Source of the DNA: Carposina sasakii
Lineage: Eukaryota > Arthropoda > Insecta > Lepidoptera > Carposinidae
Length of the DNA stretch: 64,000 nucleotides
Direction of reading: 5' to 3'
Assembly (NCBI GenBank): GCA_014607495.2
Contig: CP053170.1
Coordinates: 3,348,001-3,412,000 of the forward strand
A program made the position numbers and the translations under genes. Below are positions 1-11,900 of this stretch, one piece after another (within the stretch, counting starts at the first letter, position 1; every line of letters starts with the position of its first letter). The notes beneath the pieces are model-generated. The model had not been told where the DNA came from and made no database searches. It saw nothing but the letters and a program-made list of their open reading frames with translations.

Positions 1-175
1 AGTAATTAAACAGGTAAGATATAAGAAAATAAATAAATAAAAATAAATAAAAAATAGGTACCTAACATACTTGTATAAATAACAAGCTTCAGTTTAAAAA
101 ACCTTTTTTTAAACAAGCTTTTAATACATATTTGTTAATAAAATGAACTAATTAAACAAACGAGCCCAAACTAGA

Positions 176-415
176 TAGAGTTGGGTCGTTTAATTACCGA
201 GTTCCTATGGTCACCTTCCAGCTCCATCATCAGATCAGCTCTATGTCAAAATAATAATGCATTGCCATCCGACTCATACAAGCATGCAAAATTTCGGCCT
301 AATCGGAAACCGGGAAGTGGATCAAATTTAACTTGCAAGATTTGGTTACAGACCACGGGACAGGTGAAACTAAATAAAATAAAAGCTTATAAAAAATGAC
401 AATCGACAAATAACT
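176..415. repeat. Probable interspersed repeat at the left edge
   Basis: CCGAGTTCCTATGGTCACCT and AAATTTAACTTGCAAGATTT resemble a repeat I have seen in other lepidopteran sequence; only one copy is in this window. The ORF across it is unlikely to be a gene. Confidence 0.35.
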
Positions 416-1398
416 TTGTGTATGCTTACTGGTATGCTTCGAATAAATGAATTTGGTGATGTACCTACGAGGTTTGGTCTTAGGTATCGGGGAGAAAGAA
501 TGGAAAGCGTATTAAAAACGTCACGTCATTAAAAAATCAATTATTAAAAACAGGGCTAAAATGCACATTAAATGTAAATACCTAGTTAAATTCCAGCGTA
601 AGGAACTCTAAAATACATGTTAAATTTCTCAACAAATTAATAAGTAAACGTATGAAATTTAATAATTAACTATAAGAATAGAAATCCCTGACCTACGACA
701 GTTAGGTAATTTAGGAGATACATTGTAAATTACCTATAGATAGCTAATAAATCTAACGTTACAAGGTAAGAATCGAGACAAGAGTTTGATTAATATTTTT
801 TGAAAGTAAAGGTCCTTTAATAGGAAGTTGGTTCAAGGAAGATAACCTCTGCCAATTACAGTGACGTGATTATTACGTAATAAATCCCATTTACGAAATG
901 CAACATGATAAGTACTTAATGCTAAAAAAACTTTTTAAAAAACACCTGTAAAGGCGAACTATTCGATCAGTAGGTAGTTAGTACTTAGCTTGACAGACCT
1001 TTGATCAAACAATCGCCCTTAGCATAGAGGAATAACCCTTAGGGCTGATTTTATGAAAACGTGATCATTAGTTAAATTAAAATCTTTGTATAGTTTATCC
1101 GCCGATAATTTATCGATGGATGTCGTTGGTGCGAATCATTCTTATCTTGTCATATTCCATAGTAAAGAAAGAGAAAACAATTTGTTCTCGATATCGATAA
1201 ATTCCGATAAATTGTCGTCTCGATGTCGTTGGTGCGCATCTTAGCCCTACATGACAGAGACGCACAACATCAACTTTAATCTTGTGATATCTGGCGTTTT
1301 GAAAAATTAGCCCTTAGTATAATTTCCTTTATAACAAATAACTTTTATTTACTTATTAAAAAATTATTGAAATTTCATACGTTTGATTTTTACTACTT
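416..1398. other. No gene seen
   Basis: AT-rich, stop-dense. Two near-copies of a GATGTCGTTGGTGCG segment (about 1118-1132 and 1221-1235), otherwise nothing supported. Confidence 0.5.
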
Positions 1399-1738
1399 AC
1401 TAGTGGACGCCCGCGACTCCATCCGCGTGGACTACAGAAAAAAAAAACAAAATATCGAAATTATCCGTGATAAAAACATTTTCCCGAGATAAAAAGTACC
1501 CTATATGTTAAGTACCTGTCACAATATATTCCTGAAAAATGCATCGAAATCGGTTCAGCGGTTTCTGAGATTATCGTGCACAAACGCACAGACAAACAGA
1601 CAAACCGACAAACAGACAATAATTCCAAAAATCATTGTTTTGGGTACTATTGCGTTGATAAAGGTATTCTATAATATTTTTTCTTATATATCTTCCATAT
1701 ACAGACAGCGATCCGTTACATTTTTATTATATGTATAA
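1399..1738 (-). repeat. Common SINE-like repeat, family A copy 1
   Basis: Starts CTAGTGGACGCCCGCGACTC, has ATCGAAATCGGTTCAGC and TGTACAGACAGCGATCCGTT-like blocks, and ends TTTTTATTATATGTATA. The same order is found in at least seven other places in the window on both strands. ORFs across it are repeat-derived. Confidence 0.85.
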
Positions 1739-2121
1739 TAATAATAATATATATAGATTTTACTTAGGTAACCTTGCTAGACTCGGTATAAAAGGAAGTT
1801 AAGTTAACAAAGCCAAAGATTTTAATGGAATGCCTTGCCTTTAGAAAGCGTAAAATAAGTAACCACTAACAACTGAATGTAAGGCAAAACTTCTTTTAAA
1901 AGCTCCAATTTCAAATTATAATCACCCTATATTATCGCAACATAATTTCCCTAAAATTACAGTAACTATTAAGGTACACTTAAAAAGCCGCGTTCAAGTA
2001 ATGAGGACGAATCCACCCGGACCAGTTTCGTGATTTTTGTGTGTTACCAACTTCGTTTGGAAAGGATATCAGCGGTGTGTTTTTTAACTAAAAATTTTTT
2101 AAACAAAAAATCTATACACAC

Positions 2122-2378
2122 ACAGGATGTTACAAAAAGTGTATGTTAAGCTATGAATATAGACCATTATAGAGAACCTATTCCCAAAATTTATTACCTA
2201 ATCAAAAACACGTTTATTTTTCAAGATTGTATGAGCATTCTTAAATTGTTTAGGAATTTTCCATACTAAATGGAAAAATAAACATTTGATTTCCAGTCTC
2301 AAATTTTGGAAATATATTCTCTGTAGTGGGCTATTTTCATAGCTTTTCGCTTAACATACCCCTTTTGTTACACCTGTA
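2122..2378. mobile_element. MITE family M1 copy 1
   Basis: Terminal inverted ACAGGATGTTACAAAA / TTTTGTTACACCTGT, with subterminal GTATGTTAAGC / GCTTAACATAC arms. About 260 bp, non-coding. Confidence 0.85.
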
Positions 2379-2965
2379 TAGATAAAATGTTTTACTGTAC
2401 ATACATACTACAAATTTGTGTACATGAGCGTACCTTCTATGGCATTCTCCACCAGCTTACTGGTTACTTGATATCAGCTTATGGGTAGAACGAACATACA
2501 TACATACATATGTATAGGTAGTGTTCCCAAAATGAGGTAGCTAGAACTGCAGGATCATAAATGATATCCCCCAGCCACGTTTAGTACAGAGGCAGGTACA
2601 GCAGATGTAAATCAGTGATAAGATGCTGGCTTATTGCTAAGTTCCTAAGTTGACTCTTACAACAACATGCTCGGAAGGAGGTACAGCTGATGTATTCCAG
2701 TGCAGCCCCGTATCAAGACAATTCCGTGCAGTTGGAAACACCCGCTTCCCATCGTTATCGTCCGATCTTAACTGGTCCAAAGTAACTGTATATGGCAAAC
2801 TGTAAAAAAACACCGCATTTCGCTTTCCAAAAACCCCGCGGACTTGTGAACCTGTTCCCTAATTATGGAACCTGTCTGATGCTGCCTTTCCAGAGATGTG
2901 CTATGCTACGTTGGTACGGATGGGTGATATCCACCAATCATCCAATCATGTTCTCCATTATACAT

Positions 2966-3441
2966 ACAGGGTGTTGATAACAGCCAGGCAAATACTGTTA
3001 TGGTGACCTCAGACCATGATTCTAACGCGAAAACCACTGAAAAATTTCGCAGGAAAAGTTTAAATACTGATCAACCCCAATGATTCAGTCGCTGTTTGTG
3101 CACGCTAGTCTCAGAAACGGTTGGACCGATTTCGATGCAGTTTTCAGGAATATATTGTGACAGGTCCCACTTAACATACTTTTTAACCCGAGAAAATGTT
3201 TTATCCTGGATTATTTCGACATTTTGTTTTTTCTGCAGTAACTAGTAACCAATAAGCCCATTGAACTAGTTACAGGATCGCCCGATACTGGCGCGGCACA
3301 TTTGGCGCGGAAAGCTAACATTGCGGATAATTAAATTAAAAGTTTCCTGCGAGTAGGTATAATAACACTGTCGTATCTCAACAATATGGTATCTACTTGT
3401 TCAGCATTTCAGTATTTGTCTGGCTGTCACCCACATCCTGT
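2966..3441. mobile_element. MITE family M3 copy 1 with nested family A fragment
   Basis: ACAGGGTGTTGATAACAGCC ... GGCTGTCACCCACATCCTGT. Shares GGTGACCTCAGACCATGATT and GATCGCCCGATA with 5982-6430. Confidence 0.8.
3093..3240 (+). repeat. Family A partial copy nested in a MITE
   Basis: Carries GTGCACGCTAGTCTCAGAAA, CCGATTTCGATGCAGTTTTC and the TTTCTGCAGT end of the family. Sits inside the TIR element at 2966-3441, whose sister copy at 5982-6430 lacks it. Confidence 0.75.
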
Positions 3442-3510
3442 ATAGTACGATGGGTCATGGGACGCATCAGGGGCAGGATCAATGGATTTAAGTGACATGT
3501 ATATACCTAC

Positions 3511-3827
3511 TTATAATAAAAATGTAACGGATCGCTGTCTGTACATGGAAGATATATGACAAAAATCCAAAATATTATAGGAGACCTTTATCAACGCAAT
3601 AAAACCCAAAACGATGATTTTTGGAATTTTTGTCTGTTTGTCGGTTTGTCTGTGCGTTTGTGCACGATAATCTTAGAAACGGCTGAACCGATTTCGATGC
3701 AGTTTTCAGGAATATATTGTAACAGGTCCCACTTAACATATAGGCTACTTTTTATCCCGGGAAAATGTTTTTATCCTGGATAATTTCGACTTTTTCTGTA
3801 GTTCACGCGGACGCGACCCCGTCCACT
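3511..3827 (+). repeat. Family A copy
   Basis: Full arrangement from TATAATAAAAATGTAACGGA through GGCTACTTTTTATCCCGGGA to GTCCACTA. Confidence 0.85.
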
Positions 3828-4319
3828 ATTTTTACAATAATAATCGTACATTTTATAAAAGTGGTAATACCTACTTACATGCCTTCCTATACTCATGGTA
3901 TAGGTTAGATACGAATCGAACCTATACCATCCGGCTTAAAGGAATATGTCTTAAACACTCACTGGGCTATCGCCTATCTATCACCATTGTCGGTCATATT
4001 CGTCAAGTAAGTAATCTCAAGTATTCGAATGTTTTAAATGACTTGTCGGCTGACAGTTTTGACACTTTGAGAATGGGCTGTTAATATTGTTAATGACCCA
4101 TTATGGCGGTTAATGGATAATGAAAAAGCCTCTTAAAAGAAATGACATAATGGCCTTTCTTAATTTAATAAGTGGTATATTGGCCCCAATTTTTTGCTTT
4201 CGAATTTTTGAAGTTTTCTTTACGTTAATATTTTTGTTTTCACTAAAATTTAGATTCGACAACAGTTTGTTTCATGTATGTAGTTAGATATATTACTTTC
4301 ATTATTATTATTTTCCTTT

Positions 4320-4490
4320 GCTGATGTGGAGCTCCACTAGAATACATCAGCTGCATCTCCTTCCGTGCATGTCGTAAGAGTCGACTAAGGAACCCGGACT
4401 GTCTCTCAGGCGATAAGCTAGCAACTTGTCGCTGAACGTTTACACCTATCTCCTGTTGTTTTCCCTCGGAAAGCTCTAAGAGTATGTAAT
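4320..4490. repeat. Copy of the CATCAGCTGCATCTCCTTCC family
   Basis: CACTAGAATACATCAGCTGC to CAACTTGTCGCTGAACG. The overlapping minus-strand ORF is not a gene. Confidence 0.7.
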
Positions 4491-5127
4491 TAGCCAATGC
4501 GAGATTCAGATATCAAAGGGTCTCTTCTATTTGCAGAAATTCCCAACTTCTATCCCAAAGCGGTATCCTATTGGTAGATATTCCCACATCTCGAATCTCA
4601 TTGGCCGTTAAAAACCCCGTTCGCAAGGTCATCGAACCTGGATACAGTTAGAACGGGTTTTCTTTCCCGAACTCCCATGTGCAGTGTCTCTAGTACAATA
4701 ATGGTTGTAGAGTGGTTCGTGTTGAGCCTGCGCCTGCGCATGATTTGACGATCGGTAGGCTGATTATTGCAAAAGCAAAGCCAAAGCAATGCGATCGCGA
4801 AAATTGTTAACGCCAAAATACTAGTTCGATTTCAATGAAATTTGTTATACCTACTGATAGTCTGTATTAGCCTGAGAAAGTTACACTAGGTATATTAGTT
4901 AAGACAACGTTACATTAGTACATCGAAATATTTGATCTCTCCATGATAATGAATTGCCCCAAGCCCCCAAGACTTGGTGGGATGCAGTCTTAAATAATAC
5001 CTATGTAACTAGTAAACTATTTCCGCGGTCTACTCCATTTTATCATACAAAAATACAGAACCCTCTATCTGTACAAGTGTGTATGTGTATTGTTCACCTA
5101 TATACAACACAGAATTTATATAATCCT

Positions 5128-5370
5128 ACTAATATTATAACTGCGAAAGTTTGTGAGTATAGATGGATGGATGGATGGATGTTGATTAATCTTTCACGTA
5201 AAAACGGCTGGAGCGATTTTAATAAAATTTGGTATGGCGTTAGCTGACACCCTTGATTAACATATAGGCTACTTTTTATTCCGGGAAAATATTTTTAACC
5301 CGGATAATAATTATAATAATTTCGACATTTTCTTTTTTCTGCAGTCCACGCGGGCGTTCACTAGTACGAG
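5128..5370 (+). repeat. SINE-like repeat with (ATGG)n, family D
   Basis: Related to family A at the 3' half (GGCTACTTTTTATTCCGGGA, GTCCACGCGGGCGTTCACTAG) but with a TATAACTGCGAAAGTTTGTG start and a GATG microsatellite. An inverse copy is at 11556-11745. Confidence 0.75.
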
Positions 5371-5981
5371 TAGATAAATAATTTGGTTATTACGTTTGTT
5401 TAGGTACCTTACAGATCAAAGCCCGATATAGCCCCAATTAAGCCCACTGAAACATATTTTGCAAGTACAAAATAGAAAGTCATGAGAAAAGTTATCAAAT
5501 GAAGATGTACTATTTTTCTTGTACCATGTACGACTAAGTTAAGTTTACATACCGTTTGTATGAGGTTTCGCTTTTATTTTCAATATTTTCTTAAGATGTC
5601 TTTTAGAACTGTAAATAGACGTAAATTTTCCCTGGATTAATAATATTCTATGCTTTAGCACCTGAACTTTACTTTAAAAAGAGGGGTGTTATAAGTTTGA
5701 AGTCTGTGTGTTTGTTTGTGGCATCGTAGCTCCCAAACGGATGAATCGATTTCAATTCTCTTTCTTTTGTTTGAAATATTTTGTTATACACCCAATATAA
5801 CTATTTACATTAGTATGCCAGTAAATCCATAAGTAAGTAGGTAGATTAAATTAAATATTCCAATACAAAAACAAGGCTTAACAATACAATGTAAATATTT
5901 TTACAACGACAAAAAAAATCTATGTTAGTCCCAGCTAAATAAATAAATTAAGTGACACTTTAACCATACAGGGGTACATGT

Positions 5982-6430
5982 ACAGGATGTTTGTGACAGC
6001 CATGCAAATATTAATATGGTGACTTCAGACCATGATTCTGAGGCAAAACCACTGAAAATTTTCGCAGAATAATTCCAAAATTTACCGACATTTTTTCAGA
6101 AAAAAAAAAATAGTTTAGTTCGTTTAAGTTGGCTTTAGATAATAACTTCAAAACAAAATTTAAAGCTATGGACAATTTTAAAAAAACGCCCTCAAAAAAG
6201 TTCAAATAACTGATCAACCCCAATGGAGAGTCAAAAGAGATCCAAAAAAACAGCAATGTATCACAGAATAACTAATAAGCCTATTTTACTAGGTAGTCAC
6301 AGGATCGCCCGATAAAATTGGCGCGCAAAGCAAACATCCTGCGAGTAATATAATAACACTGTTGTATAACTCAAAACAATGGTACCTATTCAGTATTTCA
6401 GTATTTGCCCGGATGTCAAAAACACCCTGT
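5982..6430. mobile_element. MITE family M3 copy 2
   Basis: ACAGGATGTTTGTGACAGCC ... AAAACACCCTGT; no insertion at the position interrupted in copy 1. Confidence 0.8.
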
Positions 6431-6721
6431 ATACACTGTGCTCCCGAAATAGGGTTACTAAAACTGCAAGATTATAAAGGAGATCTGTGCTGATGCAGGG
6501 CTTCACCAGATTAGGTACATCGGCTGCATCTTCTACCGTGTATGTCGTAGGAGTCGACTAAAGAACTCTGTCATTCTCTCAGGCGATAGGGTGGCAACTT
6601 GTCACTGATCCTTTGCATCTGTCCCCGCTGTACTAAACGTGACTGTGGCATCTCGTAGATGATTTGTTCCATGTCGGGAATACAGCCGTGTCTATTGTAT
6701 CTATGTCTTTATCACTACATA

Positions 6722-6880
6722 TGTATTATAAAACAAAGTCGCTTCTTCCTGCTGTCTGTCTTTCAAACTACGCAACGGATTTTGATGCGATGTTTTAAAG
6801 ATTGAGTGATTCAAGAGGAAGGTATGTGGCATAGAATCAGCGTTGCACCCATGCGAAGCCGGGGCGGGTCGCTAGTAAAT
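6722..6880 (+). repeat. Repeat family L
   Basis: AAACAAAGTCGCTTC, ACGGATTTTGATGCG, CACGAGGAAGG-like and TGCGAAGCCGGGGCGGGTCG blocks. Further copies at about 32190-32370 and 49044-49250, a degenerate one at 16585-16720. Confidence 0.75.
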
Positions 6881-7461
6881 TATATACTTAAGTAACAAAT
6901 ATACAAAGAATACAAATCTACGTCCATTTCAAGGTATATCCAAGGATGACACCAACACTATTATATGTTAATTGATTTACTAGCTTTTATATACACATAT
7001 TATGGCACAAAGAATTTTGTGTTTGTACGTTTTTTTGACAAGTGAAGTTGATAATATCACATACATATTATACCAGTTAAAAGCAGTTTGTACCAGCTCA
7101 AGTTGACTTCAAGGTGACACAAAGTTTTTCTGTAAGGTCCATAAGGAACTTTAGAGTTTAATTGTAGAAATAACTGGATTTTATAGCTGTATTTATTGTA
7201 TAGAGCTAGCGTAATAAAGATAAGAATATCGATCGTAAAACTCTTGTGATTTCCGGTTTCTGAGATTACCACACGTTTAAGATCTTATGGATGTACAAAG
7301 CAATAAAGAAATCTTACCTTTCATTTTTCAAAAGTGATGGAAGTCCTTTTTGGCGAACTGCGCCAAATAGATGGTTATGTTTTTTTTGCAATGTGTTCCT
7401 GCCCATAAGGAATGCTTATGATGTTAGGTACTGCCTTGTCATACCTTAAGTACTTACTTAT

Positions 7462-7849
7462 ACAGGATGTTTTTTTGTGGCCACCTTTAACGAAGGGTAC
7501 GTATTCTATACATGAAATAAAGTAAGTTTATGCCAAAAAAAAATGCTGGGAATTTTTTTTTTTTTTGTTTGAAAAAAAATTTAAAATTCCTTGATCGTGC
7601 GAAATTTATAGTGTCTAGTGTTTATGTTAGTTTTTTTATAGACGGATATTAATTATTTTTCGTGAAAAAATCCTGCTACGCGCGTCTATGTGCATTTATG
7701 CAGAAAAACGCAGTCTATTTACTCAACTTTGGACCCTAATATTTTGGAAACCAGACACTTCCCAGGTATGCTTCCATGGAGAAAAATGATCGTGATGATG
7801 AGGAGATTCCGGAGTTTTCGGGAACGTTGACGACCAAAAATCACCCTGT
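7462..7849. mobile_element. MITE family M2 copy 1
   Basis: ACAGGATGTTTTTTTGTGGC ... GACCAAAAATCACCCTGT, about 390 bp, three copies in the window (also 10605-10981 inverted, 28675-29056). Confidence 0.85.
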
Positions 7850-8267
7850 ATTATAAATAATTATATGAAAGTTTTTGAGCTCTTTCTTCACACAAAACTA
7901 CCAAACGGATGCCTCAGAGCAATACATAGAATAGGAGATAGATAATTTCCTGTCACGCTGACAAAGTTGCGGGCATCAGCATATTCGACGTTTAAAAGTG
8001 AGACATCTCGCTCTCTACAAATTCATCATACGGGTGCAGCTAGCAATAAATACATTCTTGATACAGAATGCTTACTGCTAAGACAATTTCGCATTATTTG
8101 GCATTGACTTTCGCTGTTGCAATACTCCCGCCAACAGGGCTCTTCATCGTGCGATTAGACGAACGCGTGAAAATAAAGGCCTCATGGAGCAAACGTGTCG
8201 GCAAAGCGTGTCGGTAACGAACCTCTATCGATTTAATCTTCTATATATCTATATATTATGTTATATA

Positions 8268-8609
8268 TACATATAATAAAAATGTAACAGATCGCTGTCT
8301 GTACATGGAAGATATAGGTATGAGAAAAAATATTATAGGAAACCTTTATCAACGCAATAGTACCCAAAATAATGATTTTTGGATTTTTTGTATGTTTGTC
8401 GGTTTGTCTGTCTGTAAACACACAGACAGTGCACGCTAATCTCAGAAATGGATGAACCGATTTCGATGCAGTTTTCAGGAATATATTGTGACAGGTCCCA
8501 CTGAACATATAGGCTACTTTTTATCCCGGGAAAATGTTTTTATCCCGGATAATTTCAGCACTTTGTTTTTTCTGTAGTCGAGACGGATGGAGTCGTGGGC
8601 GTCCACTAA
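8268..8609 (+). repeat. Family A copy
   Basis: Same order as the copy at 3511; ends GGGCGTCCACTA about 220 bp before fusilli exon 1. Confidence 0.85.
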
Positions 8610-8828
8610 TCGAGAAATAATCTTATGTGTAGCGGGTTAGTTACATTAAATACGTTTCGGTTAACACATCTCTTTTTGCACATTACACCCTGTTAACATA
8701 AATTAAATTTAGCCAGAAGCCTATCTTATACCTCATCACCTTGTATACCTTTTATAGATCTCAAGCAACATCCTGAATCATTATTAGTGTACCTACAAAA
8801 CTGATGCAATTTCATGTTAAAATTTCAG

Positions 8829-8911
8829 TTCGACGACTTCATACGGTCGCTGCAGGTGGACCCTCATTCTGCCCTGTTCCGGCTCGTCACTGATGGTCAA
8901 CCACCACTCAG
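8829..8911 (+). CDS. fus: fusilli exon 1 of the window (N-terminal domain fragment)
   Basis: Preceded by a TTTCAG acceptor and followed by GTAACT. It reads [20 protein letters not shown] then TDGQPPLR, matching the segment of ESRP1 that ends in CTDGQLHVRQ, within the RNase H/DnaQ-like N-terminal domain of the family. It starts in phase 0 and leaves two bases (AG). Residues 1-28 of the in-window protein. Confidence 0.85.
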
Positions 8912-11900
8912 GTAACTACAATTACATTTCAATTTTATATCGTGTTCGTTATAAGATATGTAAATGCTTTAGCGATTGGGGTACTTATTGGATCTTTTTA
9001 TCCGTCCCTTTTCGGTGTATGGACTAACATGCATAGGGGCTAGACTTAGCTAAAAGAAAGCTTAACTTTGCGGTACTTTTTACTTTTTTTTCTCGCGTAG
9101 CTGCCATAGAAAGGATACCAAATTCCTTGTAGTTGCACTACCACACACAAAGTTCGTGTCAAAGAAGGTACCTACTATCATAGCATATTGGTATGCGTAG
9201 AAATTAATTTTACCGGAAAACACACGAAATTGTGGCTTAAAAAAACACGACACGATAAAATAACAAAGCGCGAGAACGAACATTTAAAAATAGATTGAGG
9301 TAGGTTATTCCAATTTTATTTAATCTGATCGTCGATGTTAATCAATTCTAATTCTACATCCGTTTTTAACAATACAAAATGAATATCTAAATATACATAA
9401 AAGTTACATTAGTTTCCATTGTAAATGCAAGTGGGTGCAAAAGGTCCGATCTACATTTTTTTAAATTCAAAATGGCGGGTTTTGACACCAATTCTAAAGG
9501 AGGATGGTTGTAAATAGGTTTGTTTTATTATGCACAATGCGCGTTACTGTTTACTTTACACGATTGATTTCATTTCACTTACATACACACATGGCTGTGT
9601 TCCCGTAATGGGTTGCAATATGATAAACCGATTTATCGACGTTTAGCTTGTCAAAATACTATAAATATAGCCGCCATCGCGCCATGTTTAATTTTGTATA
9701 GAGTCGATACGATATCGTACGATACGATATCCACGATGTGTGGTCATGGTTTTGGCTATCCCATTTCAGCAAAGAACACAGCCGTGTCTATTATGTACGT
9801 ATACTTATGTATCATATTATTGACATTGAAGGCATGGAAATAATTCGCATTGAGGTAAATTGGTTTATTTACTATGTTGAGAGAATTCTCAGGTCACTGA
9901 TTTTGTTTAATATTAGTAGGTACCTAACTAGCTACTATGCTATGATAGCAAAATTAAATCGAGGCTGATCGTTATAGCAACATTTTATTATATTATCGTG
10001 ATGCTACGTTATCTAATCTGTAGTTTTGGTATTCATATGTTATTTATGGATATAAACAATGTAGCCTGCCTACATTTTATTTTACTGCTGCCTTTACTAC
10101 ACAGGGTAGGTAGGCGATTTATTGTATAGACCATGAACGTATAAAGAACAACGGAACGAATGCTTTCACTGCACAGATTGAAGCACCGTAATGGCGGCGC
10201 ATTACGCCTGTGTGCGTATTTTCCGCTAGGCGCCGAGCTTACTATGGTTTGTTTGTGTGGGCGGATAACGCGTCAATACACAACCCTACTCCTTGGAATT
10301 TCCGTTACCGAGCTTACTATGAATGCTTCACTCTGTATACAGAGTGTAACATAAAGGCTATGTTAAGCGAAAGGCTACGTAAATAGCCCACTGTAGAGAA
10401 CCTATCCACAAAATTTGAGACTCGAAATCACATGTTTATTTTTCAAGATTGTATGAAAATTCCTGAGATATTTAAAAATTCTCCATACAATCGGGAATAA
10501 TAAACATGTGATTTCGAGTCGCAAATTTTCAGGAGAGGTTCTCTACAGTGGGCTTTTCATATAGCTTTTCGCTTAATACATATACCCTTTTTGTTACAGC
10601 CTATACAGGGTGATTTTTGATCGTCAACGTTCCCGAAAACTACGGGATCTCCTCATCGTCACAATCATTTTTCTCCATGGAAGCATACCTGGAAAGTGTC
10701 TGGTTTCCAAAATATTAGGGTCCAAAGTTGAGTAAATAGACTGCGTTTTTCTGCATAAATGCACATTGACGCGTGTACCAAGATTTTTTCACGAGAAATA
10801 ATTAATATCTGTCTATGAAAAAACTAGCATAAAAACTGGACACTGTAAATTTCGCCCGATCAAATAAATATATTTAAAAAAATTACATCGTTTCCCAGCA
10901 TTTTTTTTGGCATAAACTTACTTTATTTGATGTATAGAGTACGTACCCTTCGTTAAGGGTGGCAACGAAAAAACAACCTGTATATTATACGTTCATGGTA
11001 TAGACTATGCGAATGTTGTGTGTACCTTACTCTGGTAATGTATCTATGACTTTTCACAACTTTTCAAGAATCACTTACATGACCCCGCTATGGTTTCCGT
11101 GGCTGTGAGTTTGCCTTAATGATTCTTCAGTTCTGGCTATAGTAATATAGTATGTACTAGTGGACGCCCGCAACTCCGTCCGCGTGGACTACAGATAATA
11201 AACAAAATATCGAAATTATCCGGGATAAAAAGTAGACTATATGTTAAGTGGGACCTGTCACAATATATTCCTGAAAACTGCATCGAAATCGGTTCAGCCG
11301 TTTCTGAGATTAGCGTGCACAAACGCACAGACAAAAATTCCAAAAATCATCGTTTTGGGTTATATTGCGTTGATAAAGGTTTCCTATAATATTTTTTTCT
11401 CATATATCTTCCATGTATAGTACATTTTTATTATATGTATAGATAATGAGCTAAGTAATAGTGCATGATTGTATACATTACACATTTCCGAGCTAAAGCC
11501 TGCAGAGTTTATCCGGCCCGCGAGGACCATCAACTTTCTATACCTACTTATACATTTACTAGTGGACGCCCGCGACTTCGTCCGCGTGGACCCCGGGATA
11601 TAAAGTAGCCTATGTGTTAATCCAGGGTGTCAGCTAACTCTATACCAAATTTTATTAAAATCGCTCCAGCCGTTTTTACGTGAAAGAGTAACAAACATCC
11701 ATCCATCCATACTTACAAACTTTCGCATTTATAATATATAACTTTCAACCCTTATTTCACCCCTTAGCTGGTCGAAATTTCAAAAATGCTAGAACAAATG
11801 TTTAATGATTTCTTATCAAGTGCTTAAATATAAAGTTTCATGGTTTTATCTTTTAAAATTAAGAAATCCCATACAAACTTTCAACCTCTATTTCAACCCC

